DNA of 64,000 bases from Euglena gracilis (GCA_039621445.1 CP154957.1:15864947-15928946); one strand, 5' to 3'. Positions 35,201 through 41,849 are shown, counted from the first letter of the stretch. Translations and numbers: made by a program. The notes: generated by a model not told the origin, from the letters alone.

Positions 35201-37814
35201 AAAAAAAAACAAACATCCCTCATAGTCCAAAATTTCTGGAGAAGGAAAACAGGAGATGGGAAGATTCTACGATGAGGCTACGCTCTCGCCCCCCCTGGAC
35301 CCCCCCCCCTCCCCCCACTGTGCCTAGCATAGCCAAGAGAAAAAAAAATTGTGAAAAAATCGCGACTTTTTTGAGGCCCAAAAATGACCAAAAATGACCA
35401 TTTTCGGACATAAAATGGCAAATTTGGGGGCCGCGCGCTCTGCGCGCGGCCAAAAAAGCACTTCTTTGGTCAAAAATGGCCCAAAAATGGCCAAAAATGA
35501 CAACTTTTTGGACCCAAAAATCACCGATTTTAGGATGCGTTCCGCCCGCGCGGCCGCCCTCGGACCCCCCCCCCCCCCCCCCCCCCCGCGCGGCCGCCCG
35601 CGCGGTCGCTGGCCCCCCCCTCAGCCCCTGCTCCCCCCCCCGCTGTGCCTAGCCTCCCATAAGTGCATTTCCGGGTGATTTGGGCTCGCCACAGACCATT
35701 TTTATGACCACCGACTAGTCACCGACCAGGGGGGGGGGGGGCTTAAAAGTTCAAAAAAGGGGGGGTGTTGTGGGAAAATGGTGGTCGGCCCGAACTGGTC
35801 GGCCCGACCACCACGACGGCGACCACCGGAAAGCCAAAAAAAACAACTGTTTATTCACATCTGGTCAAATTTCCCTTCTTGCATAGTTGGCAAATGGTCA
35901 CAAAAATTTTATACACACAAATTGTGGCTGAGCCAAGATTTCAGCCTGAAACGTGTTCAGCAGGGGGCCCCCGAAGGGGGCCCCCTGAACACGTTTTCAG
36001 GCTGAAATCTGGGTCAGCCACAATTTGTTTAAAAACGTGTTCAGAGCCCGCCAAATGCCTGCCCTGAAATTCGTGGTCATGATTCACGCAAGGGGTCAAA
36101 AATGAGAAAATGTGAAATTCGGACCCAAAAAAAACGGCGCCCTAATGGAAAACGTGCCTGACCACAGATGCCCTAATGGAAAACGTGTCATTGCCACAGA
36201 TGCCTTAATGGAAAACGTGCCTGACCACAGATGCCTTAATGGGGGGTGTTCCCCCCGCGTTAATGGGGACTTAATGGGGGGTGTTCCCCCCCGCGTCCCC
36301 CCCGCGTCCCCCCCCCGCGTCCCCCCGCGTCCCGGATTTTGGCCAGGCACGTTTTTTGGTCGACCAAAAGAAAATTACACACAGATTTGGGTGACGCCAA
36401 AGAAAACGTGTGGGGGCAGTTGGGCCACGGTTCCCCCCCGCGTCCCCCCCCCCCCCGCGTCCCGAACCACCCCCATGGAAAACGTGTCATTGCCACAGAT
36501 TCCCTGATGGAAAACGTGTTCATGACCACGAATTCCAGGGCAGGCATTTGGCGGGCTGAACACGTTTTTAGACCAAAAAAAAAATTAAATTTTTTTCCCG
36601 CGCCTTCGGCGCCGGTTTTTGGCCGATTTTTGAGGGGGGGGGTTGGCAGTACAGTTGGGACACCAGGACCCCCCCTCCAGTGTTGAGACAGTACAGCAAA
36701 AAGTGCCAAAAAATGCAAAAAATCTGACCTCGGGACCCCCCCTCCCCCCCCCCCTGCCAACGCTCCCTGGGGTGCCAGGTCATTGGAACCAACTCTTGCC
36801 CCCCCCCAGCCAGGTTAATTGGGCCGTTTTTCAGCGCTGCAAAGGAATTTTGCCTAAAAAAGGAGGTACCAAGCTACTGGAACCATCTTTTTGCCCCTCC
36901 CGCCAGGTCATTCGGCCCCGCCAGGAGCAAGGACCCCGCCAGGTTATTTGGGGGGGGTTATGTCAAACCCCACCCAGGCTGATGGGGTTTATTCCCTGGG
37001 GGGGACCCCTGGGGATCACGGGGGACCATTCAAAAATCGCGAAAAATTCCAAAAATAGCACTTTTCAAAAATTTCCGGAGCCTTGGCGCCAAAAAGTATA
37101 TCCCACTCCCCCCTGGGGGGACCCCCCTTGGGGGGGGGGCTCGGCACCCACCCTGCCCCCCCCCAAGGGTCCACGACTTAAAAAAAAACCCTGCTTCCTC
37201 CCTGTTGTTGTTGTGCCACCCTGTTGCTTTCACGTCAATGATTTCACACGTGCCAATTACGAAACCCGTGCCAACAGATCCCACACATCTGAACAATTTC
37301 TGCAAGCACACCGTGGCTTCTGATCTTCTCGCAAAGGGTTTGCAATTCCTTCACCCCATCGTCAAGGAAGAAACAGAAGGAGGAAACCATTTGTTCGAAA
37401 TGTTGCTGGTGTTTTTCCTTCTTGGACAGCTGGTACTGAAAGACAAGGCTCAAAAAAAATAAAGCAGAAGAAATGCGCAGACCTTCTTTGCCTTTCCCCG
37501 AAAATGCTCAATTTGCTTGTAATATATTGCCTTCCACAAGAGATGGGCAACATCATATTTCACAGCAAACTCTGGGTCCAAAAGCATAATTTTCTCGTAC
37601 TTTTCCGCGACCCTGGAAATTTGAAATATTAAAAGGCATTCAGAGTTGTCAGCATTACTTCGTTCTGCAATGAGCAATTTTCTCCTCATTGTTCAAACGG
37701 TCTTTCGAAAGTTCCACCAGTTCTTTCTCCAAGCTCTGACTTCTCCTAAAATATAACAATAAAATTAGATTACAACGTTTTCAAGCACCTGAAAAGCTTT
37801 CGGACATCGGTCAT
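17126..37814 (-). CDS. EST1/SMG5-6-7 family protein, gene with giant introns (5' part)
   Basis: Minus-strand gene. Predicted coding exons are 37814-37789, 37745-37659, 37612-37483, 37435-37312, 26501-26439, 19645-19547, 19519-19320 and 17283-17126, and the 3' part lies beyond the window. Lengths (26, 87, 130, 124, 63, 99, 200, 158 nt) give consistent phases at every junction. The joined product of about 295 residues follows the order of the EST1/SMG7 N-terminal half: an N-terminal basic, coiled-coil-like helix; the motif AEKYEKIMLLDPEFA followed by LLWKAIYYKQIEHFRG; then VSMGDLARYKAVYE; then GLGHNQMAVLASYE and FPSARENLINLFNRN; then VRIQGMIFTKIG. In the family this is the 14-3-3-like/TPR region that binds phospho-UPF1 (SMG5/6/7) or telomerase partners (EST1). 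Which paralogue it is cannot be told without the C-terminus (no PIN domain is visible). The start ATG opens a very short first exon. Splice sites are read by eye. Confidence 0.85.
17343..17606. mobile_element. hAT-type MITE, J family (J2)
   Basis: A 264-bp element with ends CAAGGGTTTTCTTTAAGACC and, inverted, CAGGGGTTTTTTTTTAGTCT. It is flanked by GCAAGAAG (17335-17342) and GCCAGAAG (17607-17614), an 8-bp target duplication with one mismatch. The interior is poly-C/poly-G tracts around a core containing TTGCGAAAATAC and TTTCAGCACC. It sits 60 bp from an exon of the host gene. Confidence 0.75.
17607..17973. other. intergenic/intronic, no feature recognised
   Basis: No protein-like frame or repeat end was recognised between the J2 and Q elements. 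Confidence 0.4.
17982..18262. mobile_element. hAT-type MITE (Q) built of CCGCGGCGCA repeats
   Basis: A 281-bp element. The ends CAGACTTTCATTTAGTGCGC and, inverted, CAGGTTTTCATTTAGTGCGC run into CGCGG. It is flanked by a perfect 8-bp duplication ATCACCAG (17974-17981 and 18263-18270). The inside is a chain of CCGCGGCGCA-like palindromic boxes in both orientations. CAG ends plus an 8-bp duplication fit the hAT superfamily. Confidence 0.8.
18360..18680. repeat. GTGACTGACTGGTTT repeats with G/C runs
   Basis: The box GTGACTGAnTGGTTTTTC recurs near 18391, 18411, 18597 and 18622, separated by long G and C runs and a GGTGCCAAAGGCGCC palindrome. A related box (GGGTGACTGACTAGG) is near 51546. No target duplication was found. 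Confidence 0.45.
19320..19645 (-). CDS. exons 6-7 of the EST1/SMG7-like gene
   Basis: The acceptor CTTTTCCACAG precedes CTCGCTAC, giving ARYKAVYETGPGKGDWSVAK, a helix-turn-helix TPR signature followed by FYKKALLLNKG. A 27-nt stretch (19546-19520, GTGTCC...TTCCAG) has canonical ends. Removing it yields LNKGSAHTNIVVPGLGHNQ; leaving it in keeps the frame open and adds 9 hydrophobic residues. The exon continues with GHNQMAVLASYEMDDFEAMY, then SLATKKAFPSARENLINLF, strongly matching the NQLA / RSLA..PF..ARENL pattern of SMG6/SMG7/EST1. It ends AAGAAG before GTTCCC at 19320. Confidence 0.85.
19650..21418. other. intron 5 sequence without recognisable features
   Basis: Relatively AT-rich intronic sequence of the minus-strand gene. 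It has a (TCTCAAAA)-like scatter, a G-run at 20713 and an ACGCCGGTTCTGTC fragment near 20895 related to the palindromic module at 33.7 kb. Nothing protein-like was recognised. Confidence 0.4.
21427..21694. mobile_element. hAT-type MITE, J family (J1)
   Basis: A 268-bp element with ends CAGGGCTTTTTTTAAGACC and, inverted, CAGGGATTTTTTTTAGTCGT. It is flanked by a perfect 8-bp duplication GTCTGGAC (21419-21426 and 21695-21702). The core has TCGCGAAAAGTGCTT and the palindrome TCGGCGCCTTCGGCACC. It is the same family as 17343-17606 and the damaged copy ending at 37193. It is non-autonomous; a hAT transposase such as those at 29.8-32.4 kb or 52.3-55.8 kb could act on it, which is inference. Confidence 0.85.
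21735..22030. repeat. fragments related to the E/L element ends (GGTTGGCCCGACCATG boxes)
   Basis: GGCGGAATACTGGCCATGATGG near 21769 and CAGATAATTGGCAGTGCTGG near 21949 resemble the termini of elements L (28.4 kb) and E (39.7 kb). GGTTGGCCCGACCATG and GGTTGGCCCAACCATG palindromic boxes follow each. Both lie in the same orientation around a 40-nt poly-G run, so this looks like two partial copies rather than one intact element. Confidence 0.45.
22061..22740 (+). other. unassigned, weakly protein-like stretch
   Basis: Following CCCCACAG at 22050-22060, one plus-strand frame reads a charged segment ending KEEQIEGEILRQLFKVMGKH and stops near 22230. A second frame from 22262 is open for 160 codons. 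Neither has a motif I recognise. The minus strand here may instead be the distal, decayed part of the adjacent DIRS-like reverse transcriptase. I assign no function. Confidence 0.25.
22640..23400 (-). pseudogene. DIRS-like retrotransposon reverse transcriptase, frameshifted
   Basis: Minus strand. Reverse transcriptase blocks appear in order: AAKIDLKDACFHIPVSQA (catalytic Asp in the IDLKDAYFHIPV motif), a W.F....FCLNVMPQILMKVM block matching 'PFGLS.AP..F..LM', RKRGIQVV, then YLDDSLLVAP at about 23040-23058, TLQPTQIANHLGFPLNF, and after a stop near 22817 a thumb-like segment SQLAAILVQIRCKLRALLFL with LRAF. The 'LDLKDAYFHIPI...YLDD...L.PTQ...FLG' pattern is typical of the DIRS/Ngaro branch. A one-base frameshift lies just before YLDD (near 23060) and at least one stop follows the domain, so this copy is dead. 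No tyrosine recombinase or RNase H was found attached. It lies inside an intron of the EST1/SMG7-like gene, on the same strand. Confidence 0.8.
23984..25549 (-). pseudogene. unidentified decayed protein-coding gene
   Basis: Several consecutive minus-strand frames have natural-looking amino acid composition but are broken by stops and frame changes. 25427-25191 (GETFLFDNRP..., then CYADNKQKNFHHNEFVPNIA) ends at one TAG, then the same frame resumes through 25127-24648 (NEDVLEDFLNFYKTKRQMYQ, RGGIAFVFQTDSGGIRLAVE, GRLLLLFNDDDWKQVIYPLF). A frame change near 24690 leads to 24660-24476 (RYEQTIQERAETLKTEFPKD). A further open frame spans 24421-23984. I do not recognise the family; a mobile-element or endogenous-virus origin is possible but unproven. 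It lies in the 6.8-kb intron of the host gene, same strand. Confidence 0.4.
25590..26080. repeat. tandem repeat, three diverged units of about 150-190 bp
   Basis: The box GGTTTTGAATAATGCTGAGC recurs at 25593, 25780 and 25929. Each is followed by shared stretches (GACTAGCATTGCAAAT, TTACAAATTGCACTC, GTGACTTTCAGTGATTTT, AATTTCTGAAACGTTA). Units differ by substitutions and deletions, so the array is old. Confidence 0.8.
26107..26170. repeat. near-perfect hairpin with GGCGCCGAAGG tip
   Basis: Arms CCCGCTTCCGTGTGTGAAAC and its reverse complement face each other across a short centre containing GGCGCCGAAGG. It is one of a series of long hairpins in this window sharing a GCGCCGAAGGCGC-like tip. Confidence 0.85.
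26210..26300. repeat. A/T-run hairpin, inverted copy of 63260-63385
   Basis: The sequence from AAACCCTCCATGACG through TTTTTTTAAAAAAAAAACAT to AAGCCGTCAACCTTG is the reverse complement of the segment near 63260-63385 (GGTTGACGGCTG ... CCATGGAGGGTTTGG). Similar (T)n(A)n hairpins lie near 30215, 31810, 45895, 46190 and 63905. Confidence 0.7.
26439..26501 (-). CDS. exon 5 of the EST1/SMG7-like gene
   Basis: A 63-nt exon between acceptor CTTCCACAG and donor GTATGC. It encodes GESVALSTILCTLTVSMGDL and supplies the conserved 'L...LGDLARY' stretch of the family. Phase 1 at both ends joins G|GA from exon 4 and CTT G|CT to exon 6. It is isolated by introns of 10,810 nt (37311-26502) and 6,793 nt (26438-19646). 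Confidence 0.8.
26600..26905. repeat. CCTGCAACCTGTGACCGGGG repeat block
   Basis: The box CCTGCAACCTGTGACCGGGG occurs about four times (near 26678, 26726, 26800, 26842), with GTCGTACGACC in inverted orientation near both edges (26663 and 26880). It is probably a small inverted-repeat element; no target duplication was found. Confidence 0.5.
27000..27880. other. G/C-run-rich intronic sequence, no gene
   Basis: Contains repeated 'CAAAGTGGCCA' and 'GTGCAAGGCAAGGGTGGCC' boxes and GGTGGTCGGCCCGACCACC palindromes near 27830-27870. No intact element ends or protein-like frame. Confidence 0.35.
27890..29775 (-). mobile_element. B-family element, copy B3, interrupted by element L
   Basis: Reverse-orientation relative of the elements at 30.4-31.7 and 54.2-55.7 kb. 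It matches from 27890-28380 (GGGGGTTCTGGAGCC region and one tandem unit) and again from 29494-29775 (up to GGGTAGTCAGCCGACTACCC). Element L sits between the two parts at 28390-29493. Its outer left end is lost or overwritten by GGTCGGCCCGACC palindromes. Confidence 0.8.
28390..29493. mobile_element. TIR element L, 9-bp target duplication
   Basis: A 1,104-bp element. The left end is GGCTCCGTGCAGATGATTGG; the right end, inverted, is GGCCCCGGGCGGATAATTGG. Both continue CTATGACGATCC and GGAGGTCGTACCGACC. It is flanked by a perfect 9-bp duplication CCCCTCCGG (28381-28389 and 29494-29502). Three other B copies (near 30775, 54550 and 60283) have this site uninterrupted with a single CCGGAGGGG, confirming the boundaries. 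Subterminal palindromes are GGTCGGGCCGACC and variants. The middle holds three to four roughly 120-bp tandem units (28690-29105) with AACAAAATCCCCTTGTGTGT. There is no transposase. The 9-bp duplication suggests mobilisation by a Mutator-like transposase (inference). Confidence 0.92.
30043..32203. mobile_element. element A inserted in the hAT gene, 6-bp target duplication
   Basis: A 2,161-bp element. Ends are CAGGGGGGGGGGATTAATACC and, inverted, CAGGGGGGGGGAATTGATAT. It is flanked by CGCTAT (30037-30042 and 32204-32209). Subterminal ATTGCGGAAA boxes are repeated at both ends (30085-30115 and 32100-32185), and (T)n(A)n tracts lie further in (30213-30280, 31806-31890). Most of its interior is the nested element B1. 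No transposase of its own was seen. Confidence 0.82.
30386..31660. mobile_element. B-family element, copy B1, nested in element A
   Basis: A 1,275-bp element. The left end GGCGCAAGGCGGTAGACTGG and the inverted right end GTGCCAAACGGTAGACTGG are followed by TAGTGGGTAGTCGGCCGACTA palindromes. It is flanked by a perfect 10-bp duplication TCAAAAACAT (30376-30385 and 31661-31670). The interior has three to four tandem units of about 115 bp (30893-31240) with CAAATAACAAAATCCCTTCT and a GGGGGGCTCCGCCCCCC core. It is the same family as 54159-55663, 60115-60890 and 27890-29775. Confidence 0.88.
32750..33000. repeat. GTCAATTAGGGGGG tandem repeats
   Basis: About ten copies of TCAATTAGGGGGGG with variable G-run length, ending near a TCCTGGGGGGG triplet (33010-33045). 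It is simple-sequence-like and was probably amplified by slippage. Confidence 0.8.
33271..33421. repeat. 151-bp hairpin with GCGCCTTCGGCGC centre
   Basis: The left arm starts CTGCAGGGGACCCAGCTACC and the right arm ends with its reverse complement. Pairing continues through AACTAGGGTTAA and ACATTGGGGGACCCGAGCGA to the tip GGCGCCTTCGGCGCC. A few mismatches occur (one extra base, GCGCCC/GCACC). There is no coding content. It resembles a foldback element. Confidence 0.88.
33480..33660. repeat. fragment with GTCGGCCGACTAGTCGGC palindromes
   Basis: Related to the B-family terminal region (GTCGGCCGACTAGTCGG) with a nearby end-like ACCCACTCTAATGAGTCAAC. It is truncated, with no second end. Confidence 0.5.
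33680..34790. repeat. ACGCCGGTTCGG module, copy S1
   Basis: About 1.1 kb bounded by ACGCCGGTTCGG palindromes (33705-33790 and 34650-34770). The middle contains a series of AAATTTCCCAACCGT / TTCTGAAAAACCC boxes. The reverse complement lies at 49505-50650 and a direct copy at 57280-58755. At 34310-34335 it has the uninterrupted site (GAAAAAAGGGGGGATC) into which element T2 inserted in the 57-kb copy. Confidence 0.85.
35160..35660. repeat. GGAGGCTAGGCGCGCC repeat segment
   Basis: Starts GGAGGCTAGGCGCGCCGCTC and contains GTGCCTAGCATAGCCAAGA and AATGACCATTTTCGGACATA around a GGCCGCGCGC palindrome. The same segment recurs at 46337-46620. Single end pieces (GTGCCTAGCCTCC) lie at 35640, 38645 and 43340. 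No target duplication was resolved. Confidence 0.65.
35920..36035. repeat. long hairpin, ACAAATTGTGGCTGAGCC arms
   Basis: Arms of about 55 bp: CACAAATTGTGGCTGAGCCA, CAGCCTGAAACGTGTTCAGC and GGGGGCCCCC, meeting at a GAAGGGGG centre. A near-identical hairpin lies at 61893-62015 with CCCTTCGGGGGCC at the tip. Both are followed by AAAACGTGTTCAGAGCCCGC and the TGGAAAACGTG minisatellite. Confidence 0.88.
36140..36540 (+). repeat. TGGAAAACGTG...CCACAGATGCC minisatellite
   Basis: The unit CCACAGATGCCTTAATGGAA continuing AACGTG(CCTGA/TCATTG) is repeated in tandem at 36145-36240 and again at 36472-36530. The same array occurs at 61790-61850 and 62115-62270. The 62-kb array has more intact units. Confidence 0.8.
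36965..37193. mobile_element. J-family MITE, damaged copy J3
   Basis: The right end (inverted CAGGGTTTTTTTTTAAGTCG) and the internal AATCGCGAAAAATTCC / AAAAAGTATATCCCACTCCC core match J1 and J2. The left CAGGG end is not clear (CCCTGGGGGGGACCCC at 36991 is the likely remnant). It lies in the 10.8-kb intron, 120 bp from exon 4. Confidence 0.65.
37312..37814 (-). CDS. exons 1-4 of the EST1/SMG7-like gene
   Basis: Exon 1 is 26 nt (37814-37789), starting at ATG and ending at CAG before GTGCTT. Intron 1 is 43 nt (37788-37746) and ends TTTTAG. Exon 2 (37745-37659) encodes a charged helix (SLEKELVELSKDRLNNEEK). Intron 2 is 46 nt (GTAATG...TTCCAG). Exon 3 (37612-37483) carries YEKIMLLDPEFA and LLWKAIYYKQIEHFRG, the most diagnostic part of the EST1 N-terminal domain. 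Intron 3 is 47 nt (GTCTGC...TTTCAG). Exon 4 (37435-37312) encodes KEKHQQHFEQMVSSF and an amphipathic helix, ending G before GTGTGC in phase 1, which matches the phase of the exon at 26501. An alternative downstream donor for exon 4 cannot be excluded. Confidence 0.8.
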
Positions 37815-39689
37815 GTGCGATGTTCAGGGCAAGGCGAATCTTAGAAACCGATTTTGGCAAAGGGTGTTCCGAACAGGGGAAAAAAACTGACCCCGTGCAA
37901 TTCATGTTCCCCGGACATGAATTACAGGGCAGAATAATCGTGTTTCCAAAAATTTTGGAATCATTAGGGCACTTTGGGGGCTTGGGGGGGGGGCAATGCA
38001 CAGCCAAGGGGGTCCAACAAGCCGCCGAGCCAAGCCTTAAAAAGGGGGATCCATTTCAGCTCCAACGGGCCGGGGGGGTCCAACTTCAGGGGGGGGGGGG
38101 GGGGTATTGGCAACAAGTAAAAATGCCAGATATTCCTATTTTTTTTGGTGCCAAAATCCATACCGTTTTTTGACCAATTTTTTTCGGGAAAAATTTTGGC
38201 CGGTGATGCTTTATTTGACCATACTTTCAGGCAGACCCCACTCCAGAAGTCAACATGTCCAGTTCATTTTGGACGTGAATGGGAGGGGGGTTGGTACGCC
38301 GTGGCGAGGGGGGGAGAGGGGGGGGTAAATGGCGTGGCGAGGGGGTCGGCGACCACGGGGGGAGGGGTGTACCATGGTTTCCAACAAAATTTTCCTTCAA
38401 AAAATCGCGAAAATCCCCGGTGGCGTGGCGAGGGGGTCCGGCTAGGGGGGGTGTAAATGGCGTGGCGAGGCCCACGGAGAGAGGGGGGGAGGGGTGTACC
38501 AACCCCCCAGAGGTCCCCCGCCCCCCCCCCCCCCCCCCCCGTGTACCTGTTCTCCGGGGGGAACTGTGCCCCCCCCCCTCCCCCCCCCCTCCACCCCGCG
38601 CGGCCGCCTGTGCGGCCGCTCGCCCCCCCCCTCAGCCCCCCCCCCCGCTGTGCCTAGCCTCCAAAGATAGCGTGTGGGAGTAGTTGAGGCATAGGTGTAG
38701 AAGTGGGGGGTCGGGGGGGGGCGGCCGCCCCCCCCCCCGAGATTTTGGAAAGAAATTTTTTTTTGCAAAGTGTGTAATTTACTCGCCACATTCTTTGTGT
38801 TTTTTTCAATTTCTCAGACAAAGAACTCAACTTTTCATTGAACTTTTTGGCTTTTTTTTGCTGTTGGACGTCGCCGGATCCCGCCAGGAAGTTGATTTTT
38901 CCGACCGAATATAACCCCCCCTCCAAATATAAAACCCCCCCTCGGGGTCTTGAAATTTCCGCCCAAATATGAAACCGGGGGGTTTTATATTTGGGGGGTT
39001 TAATGGATTTTGCAATTTCATTCTCTAAAAATGTGCTTTTAACCTGTAAGGTGGCTGCCGAAGGCAGCCGAGACGGTAACGCCCTTTGAACCATTGAACA
39101 TGGCATTACAAAGAAAAATATCGCGCCGAAAAGGCAGTGGAAATGTTCACAAACAACAACCCAAATTGAAAAAGAAAGATTTCCGCCCCCTCCGACCCAT
39201 GAGTTCTGGACTTGTTTTGCCGCCCGAAGGGCGGCGAGACGGTAGTAGTCACTTTTTTGGTCCAAAATCACAAATACGCCCACCCTTGTGGTCCAAAAAT
39301 TTCAGTTTTCGGGCAAAGGAGCAATTTTCGCATGTTTTTAGTAAAAAGTCCTCCCAAATCTGCCAAAAATCACAATTTTGGGAGAGATTTTGTCGAAAAT
39401 TTTTCCGGGGGTATATTCGGGCGGGATTTCAAGGTCCTCAGGGGGGGTTTATATTTGGGGAGGGTTTTGTATTTGGGGGGGGGGGGTTTACCATCGCGGC
39501 CGAAATAAAGTCTTTGAAATAATGCCCATTTCACGTCCCAAAAACCCATGGCACTTCTTGATGTTTGATTTTGGCCACAAACCAACTTTTTCTCCCTCCT
39601 TTGATGCTAATTGTTTTTTGGGACCCCACAAACCACTTTCACCTTGGTTGTTTGGATGCCAACTGATTCCCCATATGTCCCCCTCCCTC

Positions 39690-41849
39690 GGCTCCGAGCG
39701 GAAAATTGGCCATGGAACTTTTGGTGGTCGCTAGCGACCGGTCGCTAGCGACCATGGTCGCTAGCGACCGAATTCTGGCGACCGGTCGCTAGCGACCGTT
39801 GGTGGTCGGAGCGACCGGTCGCTAGCGACCACCAATAATTCGACCACCCCCCCCCTCTCAGAAGATTTTTAAGCCCCCCCCCCCCCTGCGAAGGAAAAAT
39901 TTCCCTCAGAGAAAAACATGAAATTTTATATCAAAAATTCCTTTTTCTGCTTTTAGGATCTTGCACGAAATCAGACAATGTTTACGTTACTTTGTCAAGA
40001 GGGCGGTACGGGGGTCCGGGGGGGGGGGGGGCGACAGCGGGGGGGGGGGGCGGCAGCCCCCCCCTGCTAGACGACCAAGGGCGCCGAAGGCGCCTTAGGA
40101 CGGTTTTGTTTACGGTGCGCGTGGCATTACATGCGCGCATGGCCCTGGGTCGGTTACCCCCCGCAAGGGATTTTGTTATTGGAGGGGGGGGGGGTGCGGG
40201 GGGGGGGCGGCAGCCCCCCCCTGCTAGACGACCAAGGGCGCCGAAGGCGCCTTAGGACGGTTTTGTTTACGGTGCGCGTGGCATTACATGCGCGCATGGC
40301 CCTGGGTCGGTTACCCCCCGGAAGGGATTTTGTTATTGGAGGGCGGGGGGGGGGTGCGGGGGGGGGCGGCAGCCCCCCCCTGCTAGACGACCAAGGGCGC
40401 CGAAGGCGCCTTAGGACGGTTTTGTTTACGGTGCGCGTGGCATTACATGCGCGCATGGCCCTGGGTCGGTTACCCCCCGGAAGGGATTTTGTTATTGGAG
40501 GGCGGGGGGGGTGCGGGGGGGGGGGCGGCAGCCCCCCCCTGCTAGACGACCAAGGGCGCCGAAGGCGCCTTAGGACGGTTTTGTTTACGGTGCGCGTGGC
40601 ATTACATGCGCGCATGGCCCTGGGTCGGTTACCCCCCGGAAGGGATTTTGTTATTGGAGGGCGGGGGGGGGGGGGGGGGGGCGGCAGCCCCCCCCTGCCT
40701 AGACGACCAAGGGCGCCGAAGGCGCCTTAGGACGGTTTTGTTTACGGTGCGCGTGGCATTACATGCGCGCATGGCCCTGGGTCGGTTACCCCCCGGAAGG
40801 GATTTTGTTATTGGAGGGCGGGGGGGGGGGGGGGTGGGCGTGCAGCCCCCCCCTGCTAGACGACCAAGGGCGCCGAAGGCGCCTTAGGACGGTTTTGTTT
40901 ACGGTGCGCGTGGCATTACATGCGCGCATGGCCCTGGGTAGGTTACCCCCCGGAAGGGATTTTGTTATTGGAGGGCGGGGGGGGTGCGGGGGGGGGCGGG
41001 AGCCTCCCCCTCCCCGACGACCAAGGGCGCCGAAGGCGCCTTAGGACGGTTTTTGTTTACGGTGCGCGTGGCATAACATGCGCGCATGGCCCTGGGTCGG
41101 TTACCCCCCGGAAGGGATTTTGTTATTGGAGGGGGGGGGGGGGTGCTGGGGGGGGCGGCAGCCCCCCCTGCTAGACGACCAAGGGCGCCGAAGGCGCCTT
41201 AGGACGGTTTTGTTTACGGTGCGCGTGGCATTACATGCGCGCATGGCCCTGGGTCGGTTACCCCCCGGAAGGGATTTTGTTATTGGAGGGGGGGGGGGGT
41301 GGGGGGGGGGGGGTTGGGGGCTGCCGCCCCCCCCTGCTAGACGACCAAGGGCGCCGAAGGCGCCTTAGGACTGTTTTGTTTACGGTGCGCGTGGCATTAC
41401 ATTTACGGTGTGGCATAACATGTTCAGGACGGTTTTGTTGACGCGTGGCATAACATGCGCGCATGGCCCTGGGTCGGTTACCCCCCGGAAGGGATTTTGT
41501 TGGGGGGGGTGCTGGGGGGGGGGGGGCGGCAGCCCCCCCCCCCCCCCCCCCCCCCCGCACCCCCCCCCCCGCTAGACGACCAAAGGTGCCTTAGGACTGC
41601 GCGTGGCATTACATCCGCGCCTGGCCCTGGTAGCATCGTTTTGCAGTACAACTTGGGGATTTTGCAAGAAAATCCTATTGGGGGGGGGGCTTAAAAATTT
41701 TCTGAAGGGGGGGGGTGGTCGAATTATTGGTGGTCGCTAGCGACCGGTCGCTCCGACCACCAATGGTCGCTAGGCCATGACCAACGGTCGCTAGCGACCG
41801 GTCGCTAGCGACCACCAAAAGTTCCATGGCCAATAATCCGCAATGAGCC
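39690..41849. mobile_element. TIR element E, 9-bp target duplication, carries a 157-bp satellite
   Basis: A 2,160-bp element. The left end is GGCTCCGAGCGGAAAATTGG, continuing CCATGGAACTTTTGG; the right end, inverted, is GGCTCATTGCGGATTATTGG with the same continuation. It is flanked by CCCTCCCTC (39681-39689 and 41850-41858). The related segment at 50770-51050 (inverted) is uninterrupted here. Subterminal boxes are perfect GGTCGCTAGCGACC palindromes, repeated in series at both ends. The termini match those of element L, so E and L belong to one family. The inside is a satellite. No transposase. Confidence 0.85.
40010..41590 (+). repeat. 157-bp satellite inside element E, about 10 units
   Basis: The landmark CTAGACGACCAAGGGCGCCG recurs at about 40068, 40224, 40382, 40541, 40698, 40855, (41016), 41170, 41337 and partly 41572. 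Each unit has GGCGCCGAAGGCGCC, GTTTTGTTTACGGTGCGCG, TTACATGCGCGCATGGCC, GGAAGGGATTTTGTTATTGG and a G-run next to GGCGGCAGCCCCCCCC. Run lengths vary between units. Open frames across it are a by-product of composition. Confidence 0.93.

Noticed and set aside
38654-39283. 209-codon minus-strand frame
   Set aside because: Lies across inverted CCAAATATAAAACCC boxes and GCCGCCCGAAGGGCGGC hairpins that recur with other flanks elsewhere; not a conserved coding context.
40010-41368. Gly/Arg/Pro-rich tandem frames in the 157-bp satellite
   Set aside because: 157 is not a multiple of three, frames depend on G-run length, and both strands are equally open. Repeat DNA, not a gene.
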